From: Cupriavidus pauculus
GTDB lineage: Bacteria; Pseudomonadota; Gammaproteobacteria; Burkholderiales; Burkholderiaceae
DNA length: 64,000 bases
Assembly: GCF_008693385.1 (NCBI RefSeq)
Contig: NZ_CP044067.1
Coordinates: 2,337,501-2,401,500 of the forward strand
Direction: 5' to 3'
Part shown: in pieces, positions 1-6,745 of the stretch
Position numbering within the stretch: the first letter of the stretch is position 1
Layout of the letters: each line of letters begins with the position of its first letter
Position numbers and translations under genes: made by a program
The notes under the pieces: generated by a model
Told to the model about the DNA's origin: nothing
What the model saw: only the letters and a program-made list of their open reading frames with translations
The model's database searches: none

Positions 1-885
1 CGCCGCCAGCGCGGGGTCCTGGTCGGCGGATCGATAGCCGAGCGTCAGCGGCGCGCGCAGGCGGTCCGCCTCCACCATGCGGCAGTAGGCGACACCGTGG
101 CGGTTCAGGCCCGCCATCGACGCGGGCACGACGCTCACGCCCGCGCCGGCCGCAACGAGGTTCAGGTTGGTCAGCATGCGTTCGACTTCCGCGCCGATGC
201 GTGGGGTAAAGCCCAGCGCTTCGCATTCGCGCAGCAGATCGCCGTACATGCCCGGCGCGCCGGGGCGGCGCACGAGGATGAACGGATCGTTGGCCAGTTC
301 GCGGAGGGATACCGGTGTGTGCGTCGCGACCCCGGCGGCACTGCGCTTGCGCAGCAGCGGGTGGTCGAGCGGGAGGGCCATCACGAGTTCTTCCTCGAGC
401 AGCAGGTCGAACTGGACGCCTTCGGGGTATTGGACCGGCGCCCGCACGAACGCGGCGCTGAGCTTGCCGTCGGCCAGTTGCTCGATCGCCTCGGCCGCGT
501 TGCGCTCGGACAGCGACAGCGTGACGCGGGGAAATTGCCGGCGGCAGGCGCGCAGGACTTCGGGCGTGAGCTTGTGCGCGGCGGCCGAACTCGTAAAACC
601 GATGGCCAGCGCGCCTTCGTCGCCGCGGGCCATGCGCTGCATGCGGGTACGCATGCGTTCGATGCGCGCGAACAGATCCTGCGCGTCGTCGAGGAGGGCA
701 GTGCCGGCCGGCGTGAGGGCGACGCCGCGCGGCTGACGTTCGAACAGCGTGACCCCGAGTTCGGTTTCGAGCGCCTTGAGCTGCTGGGACAGCGGCGGCT
801 GCTGGATGCCGAGCTGCTCGGCGGCGCGCGTGACGGACCCGGTTTCGGCCACGGCAAGGAAATAACGGAGGTGTCTCAACTCCAT
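1..885 (-). CDS. LysR-family transcriptional regulator (C-terminus cut off by window edge)
   Basis: The minus-strand frame starts at the ATG at 885 and stays open to base 1, so the last residues and the stop lie outside the window. The first 60 residues form a typical LysR winged helix-turn-helix (MELRHLRYFLAVAE at the start, then the SVTRAAEQLGIQQPPLSQQ recognition helix). A periplasmic-binding-like effector domain follows, with VVPASMAGL near its end. About 295 residues are visible, close to full length. It is divergent from the exported hydrolase gene at 1025, the usual arrangement for a LysR protein and its target. The effector cannot be read from sequence. The family call is secure; the regulated gene is an inference from position. 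Confidence 0.93.
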   Translation of the reverse strand, partial: MELRHLRYFLAVAETGSVTRAAEQLGIQQPPLSQQLKALETELGVTLFERQPRGVALTPAGTALLDDAQDLFARIERMRTRMQRMARGDEGALAIGFTSSAAAHKLTPEVLRACRRQFPRVTLSLSERNAAEAIEQLADGKLSAAFVRAPVQYPEGVQFDLLLEEELVMALPLDHPLLRKRSAAGVATHTPVSLRELANDPFILVRRPGAPGMYGDLLRECEALGFTPRIGAEVERMLTNLNLVAAGAGVSVVPASMAGLNRHGVAYCRMVEADRLRAPLTLGYRSADQDPALAA

Positions 886-922
886 GGTGGTCTATGTATA
901 TGGAAAAAATATAAGAAAGCCT

Positions 923-936
923 GGAGGTATACATCC
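923..936. promoter_or_regulatory. Near-palindrome in the LysR/hydrolase divergent promoter
   Basis: GGAGGTATACATCC is a 14-base dyad with one mismatch. It lies in an AT-rich island (about 890-935) between the divergent LysR gene and hydrolase gene. Its size and position suit a LysR-type operator, but the classical T-N11-A core is not unambiguous. Function is inferred from position only. Confidence 0.35.
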
Positions 937-1024
937 TACGTCGGTCATCGGAGCGAGGGCCATGGGCGTTTTCCCTTCTGTACGTCCCCTACCGTACGTC
1001 CCCCCCCATCTGCAAGGAGATGCC

Positions 1025-2086
1025 GTGCGCCTGCGTGCTTTGCTTTCCACCGCTGTCATCCTGCTGGGCAGCCATGTGCTGGCCTCCGCGGCCGAACCTC
1101 AATGGCAGCGTGTCCATCTGGGGCAGGGCGCCGGCTACGACTTTCCGGTTTATGCGAACCATCGGCTCGATGGCGATCTGCGCGGAATCCGGGAGGTGGT
1201 GTTCATCCAGCATGGGCTCAGGCGAAATGGGGACAGCTATTACGCGGCGGGCGAGGCGCTGTTGAAGGCCAGCGGGCGTCCGCCGGCGGAAGTCCTGCTG
1301 GTGGCGCCGAACTTTCCGGGCCGGGCCGATGGCCAGCGGTTTCCCGATATGCCGCACTGGACCACCGATGGGTGGATCGCGGGCGAGGACGCGGTGTCGG
1401 GGATTTCGGTGCCGCTGAGTTCGCTCCAGGTGCTGGACGACCTCGTCGCGTTCGTGACCGATCGGGCGCGGCTGCCGCGGGTGAGGGAGGTGGTGGTGGC
1501 TGGGCACTCGGCGGGCGCGCAGATCGTGCATCGCTATGCGGTGCTCAACAATGTGGACGAGCGCATCCGGGCTAGCGGGGTGACCTTGCGCTATGTCGTG
1601 GCGAACCCGTCCTCGTATCTGTATTTCACGCCGGTGCGGCCGGTGGCGCCCGATTACGAGCGGTTTGCGCCGTACGACACGGCCGTGTGTGCGAACTACG
1701 ACCGGTACCGGTATGGCGTGCAGGATATGGTGCCATATGCGCGGGGGGCGGATGGGATGGCGCTCTATACGCGGTATATGGGCCGGCAGGTGACTTATAT
1801 GGTCGGCTCGGCGGACAACGATCCGAACCATCGCTTGCTCGATAAATCGTGCGGCGCCGAGGCCGAGGGGCCGACGCGGCTGATGCGGGCGCGCGCTTAC
1901 ATGCGCTACGAGCGGCTGCTGGCGGCGCCGGGGGAGGTGATCGGGCACGAGGCGTTCGAGGTCGAGGGCGTGGGCCACGACCAGTCACGGATGTTTGGGT
2001 CCCAGTGCGGGGCGAGGGCGCTGTTCGGCACGGACCCGGGGGCAGACTCGAGGGGGGCGGCCTGCGTGCCGGCGGGGGGCGGCTGA
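1025..2086 (+). CDS. Exported alpha/beta hydrolase
   Basis: A protein of 353 residues. I chose the GTG at 1025 because an AAGGAG ribosome site lies just upstream and because this start gives a clean signal peptide (VRLRALLSTAVILLGSHVLASAA). The mature protein has an HG-type oxyanion motif (VVFIQHGLRRNG) and a nucleophile elbow GHSAG (VVVAGHSAGAQ). A histidine near the C-terminus (VEGVGHDQSRMFGS) could complete the triad. It resembles secreted serine esterases/lipases; the substrate is unknown. It is probably regulated by the divergent LysR protein. An in-frame ATG at 962 would add a proline-rich stretch before the signal peptide and is less likely. Confidence 0.8.
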   Translation: MRLRALLSTAVILLGSHVLASAAEPQWQRVHLGQGAGYDFPVYANHRLDGDLRGIREVVFIQHGLRRNGDSYYAAGEALLKASGRPPAEVLLVAPNFPGRADGQRFPDMPHWTTDGWIAGEDAVSGISVPLSSLQVLDDLVAFVTDRARLPRVREVVVAGHSAGAQIVHRYAVLNNVDERIRASGVTLRYVVANPSSYLYFTPVRPVAPDYERFAPYDTAVCANYDRYRYGVQDMVPYARGADGMALYTRYMGRQVTYMVGSADNDPNHRLLDKSCGAEAEGPTRLMRARAYMRYERLLAAPGEVIGHEAFEVEGVGHDQSRMFGSQCGARALFGTDPGADSRGAACVPAGGG

Positions 2087-2199
2087 GGCTGGCCGCCAGC
2101 GGTCCGTGCAGCCACGCTGGTTGCAACCGGGTTTGCCCGGAGGCGGCACCTGGAGTGCGGTGCTACCATGCGGCGAGCATTCGCCTTTGGTCCAGCCTC

Positions 2200-3372
2200 A
2201 TGCCTCTCCCCGGGTGGCCCGGTTCCGATAGCCGCGCCAAGACGCGTCCAGACCCGCCGCCGTATCGCACTCCCGCAAGCATCCCGCCAGATGTCGCCCG
2301 CCGACGGCTGCTGGCCGCGCTCGCCTGCCTGCCGCTTGCCCGCGGCGGGTCCGAGGCGTGGGCGGCCGACGCGGCGATTCATATGCTGGTCGGCTATGGC
2401 GCGGGCGGCGGAGCGGACCATATCGCGCGCCTGCTCGCGGACAGCCTGACTGGCGACGGCGTGCTGACGCTGGTCGAGAACCGCCCCGGCGCGGCGGGGC
2501 AGGTCGCGCTGAACGAGGTGGTGCGTGCGGGTCCGCAGCGGCAGACCTTGCTGCTCGGGACGGTCGGCTCGGTGAGTATCAGTCCGTTGCTGCCGAATCC
2601 GAACGCGCAGGCGGGATCGGCCCCCGGCATGGCCAGCCGCGCCGCCGGTGGCGCCCCTCGTGTCGATGGCGGCGCGGTGGCCCTCCCGGGCGCCCCGGGC
2701 GGGCCACGCGTGCCGCCCGCGCTTCAGCCGATCGCCGTGGTCGCCAGCACCCCTCACGTGCTGCTCATCGGCGGCGACGGCGCGCGGTTCGGCAGTGGCG
2801 ACGCCATCGCGGCATTGCGCGCGCGCCTTGCGCAGGCCCGCCAACAGCCGGGCGAACTCGCCTACGCCTCGCTTGGCATCCATTCCAGCGCGCACCTCGT
2901 GGGCGAGCTCATGTGCCACGAGGCGGGCGTCACGATGACCCATATCCCCTATCCGGGCAGCGCCCGGGCGCTCATCGACCTGCAGGGCGGCCATGTGACG
3001 ATGCTGGTCAGCACGCTGCAGGCCTCGCTGCCGCTGATGCGCCAGGGGCGCGTCCGCGCGCTGGCGGTGACGGGCCGGACCCGCAGCCCGCTGGCACCCG
3101 CCACGCCGACGTTCGCGGAGGCGGGTATCGACGGCATGTGGCAGGACGCCTGGTACGGCGTACTGGCCGCGCCCAGCGTCACGCGTGCCCAGTGCGCCGC
3201 GTTATCGCGCCGCTTCCAGCGGCTGCTGCTGGACGCCGCCCTACAGCGCCGGCTGGGGCAGGATGGCGCCGAGCCGCTGGGGTTGACCGGCGCCCGGGCC
3301 ATCGACTACCTCGACCGGCAACGGGAAATCTGGCGTCAGGCGGTGGCGCTGGTGTCGCACCGGATCGCCTGA
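2200..3372 (+). CDS. Bug/TctC-family tripartite tricarboxylate receptor protein, unusual middle segment
   Basis: A protein of 390 residues of the Bug periplasmic solute receptor family, which binds carboxylates for tripartite transporters and is greatly expanded in Cupriavidus and Bordetella relatives. Recognisable parts are a twin-arginine-like export signal (VARRRLLAALACLPLA), the start of domain 1 (VGYGAGGGADHIARLLAD), VENRPGAAG and the late motif HIPYPGSARALIDLQGG. The usual segment after the SISPLL position, normally carrying DPxxDLTP, is replaced by about 35 residues rich in Gly, Ala and Pro (around residues 135-170). No membrane subunits (TctA/TctB) adjoin it, as is common for orphan Bug genes. 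The ATG at 2200 gives a long N-terminus, so the true start is uncertain. Confidence 0.72.
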   Translation: MPLPGWPGSDSRAKTRPDPPPYRTPASIPPDVARRRLLAALACLPLARGGSEAWAADAAIHMLVGYGAGGGADHIARLLADSLTGDGVLTLVENRPGAAGQVALNEVVRAGPQRQTLLLGTVGSVSISPLLPNPNAQAGSAPGMASRAAGGAPRVDGGAVALPGAPGGPRVPPALQPIAVVASTPHVLLIGGDGARFGSGDAIAALRARLAQARQQPGELAYASLGIHSSAHLVGELMCHEAGVTMTHIPYPGSARALIDLQGGHVTMLVSTLQASLPLMRQGRVRALAVTGRTRSPLAPATPTFAEAGIDGMWQDAWYGVLAAPSVTRAQCAALSRRFQRLLLDAALQRRLGQDGAEPLGLTGARAIDYLDRQREIWRQAVALVSHRIA

Positions 3373-3487
3373 ACGGCCGCGGCGTGCGCACACGCACAAC
3401 GCCCCGCGCACAAGTGGCCGAATCCTCTCTACAATCGTCGCTGTGATGCCGCGGCGCGTGCCGTGGTCGCGCACGACGGGGTCAATC

Positions 3488-4201
3488 ATGAGGGGCATCG
3501 TTCGCCGTACGGTTTCCAGGCTGTCCAGCCTGGCGCTAGCCTGCGCGTGCATGGCCGCCGTCGCGCCGGCCTTTGCCGAGACCCAGCAACTGGCCCCGCA
3601 GCCCGATCCCCCCACCGAATCCCAACCGCCGGCGGCCGCCTCCCCGCAGCCAGATGCCGCACGGAGCGCACCCGCCGACGGCGTGACCGTCATCGACATG
3701 AACACCGCGCTCACGCGCCTGATCCGCGCGATGAACGTGAGCCGGCTCATGATCGTCGGCATGGACCGCGCATTCGCGCGCATGCCGGACAAGGTCGGTC
3801 CGATTCCCAAGGACAAGCTCGCCGCGTGCGCGCATGCCAAGCTCACGCCCGAGATGCTCGAGCAGGTGGTGCGTCCCGCGTTCGCGCTGACGTTCACCGA
3901 GCCGATGCTACCGACCGAACTGTCCGTGGTGTTCGAATCGCGATTCGGTACCAAGATGATCGACCTCGTCATCCAGAACAAGTCCGTCGACCGCAGCAGC
4001 TTCACCGCCGACGAGGTCGAGGAAATGAACCGCTTTGCGCAATCGCCCGAAATTTCGGCATTCCTGCGCGACAACGGCTTTGCGCGGCTCATGCGGTCGA
4101 TCACGCCGTACATCCTGGCTGCCGGCAGCCAGGCGCGCGACGCCTGCGTGCGCGAACTCGTGCCGCGCGAAGTCCCCGTGACCAACCCTCGTCCTGCCTG
4201 A
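3488..4201 (+). CDS. Exported protein of unknown function
   Basis: A protein of 237 residues starting at the ATG at 3488. It begins with a clear Sec signal peptide (MRGIVRRTVSRLSSLALACACMAAVAPAFA, cleaved after AFA in my reading), followed by a Pro/Ala-rich linker of about 35 residues. The remainder is a helical domain with conserved-looking DMNTALTRLIRAMNVSRLM and FTADEVEEMNRFAQSPE stretches. I do not recognise a named family; it has the look of small secreted DUF-type proteins. It is followed by one base and then the MFS gene, so the two are probably cotranscribed. The upstream in-frame ATG at 3443 lacks a signal-peptide context. Confidence 0.7.
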   Translation: MRGIVRRTVSRLSSLALACACMAAVAPAFAETQQLAPQPDPPTESQPPAAASPQPDAARSAPADGVTVIDMNTALTRLIRAMNVSRLMIVGMDRAFARMPDKVGPIPKDKLAACAHAKLTPEMLEQVVRPAFALTFTEPMLPTELSVVFESRFGTKMIDLVIQNKSVDRSSFTADEVEEMNRFAQSPEISAFLRDNGFARLMRSITPYILAAGSQARDACVRELVPREVPVTNPRPA

Positions 4202-4202
4202 C

Positions 4203-5387
4203 GTGTCCCTGCCTGCCGATCCACGCCGCACCAGCGCGGCTTTCTACCTGTATTACGTGTCGCTCTACGCGCCCGTTGCCATCACCATCAGCTTCTTCCC
4301 GCTGTGGATCCGCGCGCAGGGCCTGAGCGAGCAGCAGACCGGCCTCGTGCTCGCGCTCGGCGCGGGCCTCGCCGTGCTGGTCAATCCGATGATCGGCGCG
4401 ATGGCCGATCAGGCCCGCAGCCGCAAGACGATTCTGCTCGCGATGGTGGCGGCCTCCGCGATGAGCGCCGCCATGCTGACCCTCGCCGACGGCTTCGTCG
4501 GCGTGCTGCTGGTGTTCCTGGCCACGCGCGCCTGCTCCGCCAGCCTGCTGCCCCTCAGCGAGTCCATCGCCATCGCCGGTGTCGCGCGCCACGGCCTCAA
4601 CTTCGGCCGCCTGCGCAGCGCGGGCTCGATGGCCGTGGTGGCCATGTCCATCGTGCTCGGCTGGCTCGTCGATCGCGCGGGCACCGACATCATCGCGATC
4701 GTGTTCCTCGTGGCCTATATCGCGCAGGGCCTCGTCGGCCTCGCGTTGCCCGGCGATGCCGTGCGCGTGGGCCAGCGCGTGCAGGGGCCGATCATGCAGG
4801 TGCTGCGGCGCCCAGGGTTCATGCTGTTCCTGTGCAGCGCCGCGGTATCGCAGGCCTGCCACGGGTTCTTCTACAGCTATGGCGTGCTGTTCTGGAAGCG
4901 CGAGGGATTCTCCGGCGCGGCCATCGGCTATCTTTGGGCGCTCGGCGTGGTCGCGGAGATCGTCGTGTTCACCGTGGGCGCACGCATCGTCGCGCGTGCC
5001 AGCGCGCCAAGGCTCATCGCCCTGGCGTGCGCGGCGAGCGCGTTGCGCTGGACGCTGATCGGCATGGCGCCGCGCATGGAGGTCGCCGTGATCGCACAGT
5101 TGCTGCAGGGCGCGACGCTTGGCTTCACGCAGCTTGGCGCGGCCGAGTACATGCGCTCACGCATGCCGGCCAATGTCCTGTCGAGCAGCACCGGTGTCTA
5201 TGCGGCATTCACGGGTTTGCTCACCGCAGCGAGCGTCTACGCGGGCAGCTTCCTGTTCGCAAGCGTCGGCGGCCGGGCGTTCCTGTTGCCCGCAGCCTTG
5301 TGCGTGGTGGGGATGGCGTCCGCGATGATGCTCGCGCGCTCGCGTGCCGAACGCGCGGCGGACGCGCCCACGCGCGTCACCGCATAA
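4203..5387 (+). CDS. MFS transporter, MFS_1-like / HcaT-type permease
   Basis: A GTG start at 4203, one base after the preceding stop, gives 394 residues with about twelve hydrophobic segments. The beginning (AAFYLYYVSLYAPVAITISFFPLWI) and the loop MIGAMADQARSRKT between helices 2 and 3 match the MFS subgroup that contains HcaT and the LacY/NupG-like symporters. It sits in the inner membrane and is probably a proton symporter for a small organic substrate. No catabolic genes adjoin it to indicate which. The close spacing with the exported protein upstream suggests translational coupling. Confidence 0.85.
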   Translation: MSLPADPRRTSAAFYLYYVSLYAPVAITISFFPLWIRAQGLSEQQTGLVLALGAGLAVLVNPMIGAMADQARSRKTILLAMVAASAMSAAMLTLADGFVGVLLVFLATRACSASLLPLSESIAIAGVARHGLNFGRLRSAGSMAVVAMSIVLGWLVDRAGTDIIAIVFLVAYIAQGLVGLALPGDAVRVGQRVQGPIMQVLRRPGFMLFLCSAAVSQACHGFFYSYGVLFWKREGFSGAAIGYLWALGVVAEIVVFTVGARIVARASAPRLIALACAASALRWTLIGMAPRMEVAVIAQLLQGATLGFTQLGAAEYMRSRMPANVLSSSTGVYAAFTGLLTAASVYAGSFLFASVGGRAFLLPAALCVVGMASAMMLARSRAERAADAPTRVTA

Positions 5388-5422
5388 AAAGAAGCCGGGA
5401 CATCCATGACGGATGTCCCGGC
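5386..5422 (-). terminator. Rho-independent terminator of the Gln-rich gene
   Basis: A perfect 12-bp hairpin pairs 5394-5405 with 5411-5422 around a five-base loop. On the minus strand it is followed by TTCTTTTT, so it terminates leftward transcription from the Gln-rich gene. It may also slow rightward transcription from the MFS gene, but there is no T-tract on that side. Confidence 0.85.
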
Positions 5423-5498
5423 CGTGGGCCTCGTCTTACCTCATTGCGTTGCGACAACCGTGGAGATGTCGCATCGAGGCCCGGGGGGAGCTTCGCAG

Positions 5499-5762
5499 TT
5501 ACTGCTGCTTGTTACCTTGCTGCTGGTCGCGCTGATCTTGCTGGCCCTGTTGGCCCTGCTGGCCGCCCTGCTGTTGCGACTGGCCCGGGCGCTGATCCTG
5601 GTTGCCCATCTGACCGCCACCCTGACGCTGCTTGTCGTCTTGCATGCCGCCTTGCTGGTTACCGCGCTGACCGGGCTGCTGCGATTGTTCCTGCTGCTTC
5701 TGGCCCGATTGGTTCTGGCCCGATTGGGATTGATTTCCCGATTGCTGTCCCTGTTGTCCCAT
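5499..5762 (-). CDS. Gln/Gly-rich low-complexity small protein
   Basis: A protein of 87 residues starting at the ATG at 5762 with a GGAGA ribosome site. It is almost entirely Gln, Gly, Ser, Asn, Asp and Arg (for example QQGGQQGQQGQQDQRDQQQG), with no hydrophobic core, signal peptide or cysteine, so it is predicted to be disordered and highly hydrophilic. I know no named family for it. Three signs show it is a real gene: a ribosome site, a strong terminator 77 bases after the stop, and a perfect sigma-54 promoter match 33 bases upstream of the predicted leader end. Disordered hydrophilic proteins often appear in desiccation or osmotic stress; that role is a guess here. Confidence 0.72.
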   Translation of the reverse strand: MGQQGQQSGNQSQSGQNQSGQKQQEQSQQPGQRGNQQGGMQDDKQRQGGGQMGNQDQRPGQSQQQGGQQGQQGQQDQRDQQQGNKQQ

Positions 5763-5805
5763 CGCTAGTCTCCATGACGCGGCGAGCATGCCGCGGTCCT
5801 TTCGT

Positions 5806-5821
5806 TGCAAGCGTCGTGCCA
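5806..5821 (-). promoter_or_regulatory. Sigma-54 promoter, perfect consensus (Gln-rich gene)
   Basis: Read leftward the sequence is TGGCACG-ACGC-TTGCA, identical to the -24/-12 consensus at every defined base. The expected transcript start near 5795 gives a 33-base leader before the ATG at 5762. Confidence 0.85.
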
Positions 5822-5892
5822 CGCGGAAGATGTGTGTCCTCTTTCATCTGACAGGCCCGCAGGTAACGCATGCGAGGCATCGCAAGCACCGC

Positions 5893-5905
5893 GATTTACA
5901 ACGCG
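5893..5905. promoter_or_regulatory. Shared 13-base word between divergent sigma-54 promoters
   Basis: GATTTACAACGCG occurs here and, reverse-complemented and identical, at 25467-25479, again between two divergent sigma-54 matches. The core TACAACGC also occurs at 18355, 36049 and 63689 (as the reverse in the last two). It is placed where an enhancer-binding site would be. Function is inferred. Confidence 0.45.
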
Positions 5906-5995
5906 TGCGGTGTTTTTACATGCCAGGCGCCGCGCTCGCTTTCCGATATCCGAACAAGTCCCGTCTGTGCCTGATTTCACGGGGTGTCTTCGGGC

Positions 5996-6011
5996 TGGCC
6001 CGCGATTTGCA
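5996..6011 (+). promoter_or_regulatory. Sigma-54 promoter (exported BON gene)
   Basis: TGGCCCG-CGAT-TTGCA differs from consensus only at the A of the -24 box. The predicted start near 6022 gives a 52-base leader before the ATG at 6074. Confidence 0.78.
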
Positions 6012-6073
6012 GTAATGGTCGTAACGGTCTCGTACCGTCGTTGCAAACAATCCCAAGCACTCAGGAGAGAGCC

Positions 6074-6553
6074 ATGAAGAAGACTGCACAGACCCTTCGT
6101 ATCGTTGCCGTCGCCGCAGCACTCGCCTTCGCTGGCGGTGCTCACGCCCTGGACATGGGCGGTGGTGGTTTCATCAAGGTGGCCACCACCTCGGATAACA
6201 GCAAGGCACCGCCTGCCAACAATGCGCCGGGCATGCCGGGCCATACGGAAGGCGACAAGGAAAAGCTGCCTGCCGCCACCACCGATGCCAAGCTCGGCGA
6301 CAAGGTCGAGAACACGGCCGACAACGCCAAGCAGGGCGTGACGGACGGCGCGCTGACGACCAAGGTCAAGACCAAGCTGCTCGCCACCAAGGACCTCAAG
6401 TCCACGGGCATCCACGTCAAGACGAAGGACCGCGTCGTGAACCTGACGGGCACCGTGCCCTCCAAGGAACAGCATGAGCTCGCGCTGAGCACCGTGCGTT
6501 CGGTGGAAGGCGTGACCTCGGTCAACGACTCGCTCAAGGTTTCGTCGCGTTAA
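6074..6553 (+). CDS. Exported BON-domain protein (OsmY-like)
   Basis: A protein of 159 residues with an AGGAGA ribosome site. A signal peptide (MKKTAQTLRIVAVAAALAFAGGAHA) precedes a linker rich in Gly, Asn, Pro and Lys. One BON domain covers about residues 90-157 (GALTTKVKTKLLATKDLKST, then VVNLTGTVPSKEQHELAL and VEGVTSVNDSLKV). BON proteins of the OsmY type are periplasmic and linked to osmotic and envelope stress; they are thought to bind membranes. OsmY has two BON domains, this protein one. The predicted sigma-54 promoter and its divergent partner, the Gln-rich gene, suggest joint stress control. Confidence 0.88.
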   Translation: MKKTAQTLRIVAVAAALAFAGGAHALDMGGGGFIKVATTSDNSKAPPANNAPGMPGHTEGDKEKLPAATTDAKLGDKVENTADNAKQGVTDGALTTKVKTKLLATKDLKSTGIHVKTKDRVVNLTGTVPSKEQHELALSTVRSVEGVTSVNDSLKVSSR

Positions 6554-6605
6554 TTTCGTCGCGGTAGTTCAACCGGATCCTTGATGCGCGGCGCAACATG
6601 CCGCG

Positions 6606-6641
6606 AAGCCGCGACACACGATTGGTGCCGCGGCTTTTTTT
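6606..6641 (+). terminator. Rho-independent terminator after the BON gene
   Basis: AAGCCGCG (6606-6613) pairs with CGCGGCTT (6629-6636) around a 15-base loop, and the T-run extends to 6641. It lies 53 bases after the BON stop codon. Confidence 0.85.
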
Positions 6642-6669
6642 CGACCTGATTTTTCCAGTTCGGCAGGAC

Positions 6670-6693
6670 ATGGTGTTTCCCGGAAAACACCAT
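6670..6693. promoter_or_regulatory. Perfect 9-bp inverted repeat upstream of the reductase gene
   Basis: ATGGTGTTT (6670-6678), a six-base spacer, then AAACACCAT (6685-6693). It lies 53 bases before the ATG of the cyclic-nucleotide-domain reductase and has no T-tract, so it looks like an operator rather than a terminator. It could be the site of the FixJ-type regulator or of an FNR/CRP-type protein; neither is shown. Confidence 0.5.
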
Positions 6694-6745
6694 TCGTGTG
6701 GCACGCCATGACGCAATATGTTCTCAAGCGTTACGGAGAATTGCC

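Larger units (their letters stand above)
5763..6073. other. Divergent intergenic region, 311 bases, with two facing sigma-54 promoters
   Basis: No credible gene. It holds outward-facing sigma-54 promoter matches (5806-5821 leftward, 5996-6011 rightward), with a shared GATTTACAACGCG word between them. A small ACGGT-N5-ACCGT dyad at 6024-6038 lies just after the rightward promoter. Confidence 0.7.

Noticed and set aside
2078..2097. GGCGGC...GCCGCC hairpin at the end of the exported hydrolase gene
   Set aside because: The stem spans the stop codon, is only six base pairs and has no T-run; common by chance in GC-rich DNA.
5405..5764. Leu-rich open frame on the plus strand resembling a membrane protein
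   Set aside because: It is the antisense of the Gln codons (CAG read as CTG) of the Gln-rich gene; no ribosome site or promoter of its own.
6698..6715. TGGCACGCCATGACGC before the reductase-fusion gene as a sigma-54 promoter
   Set aside because: GG and GC are 11 rather than 10 bases apart; sigma-54 spacing is strict.
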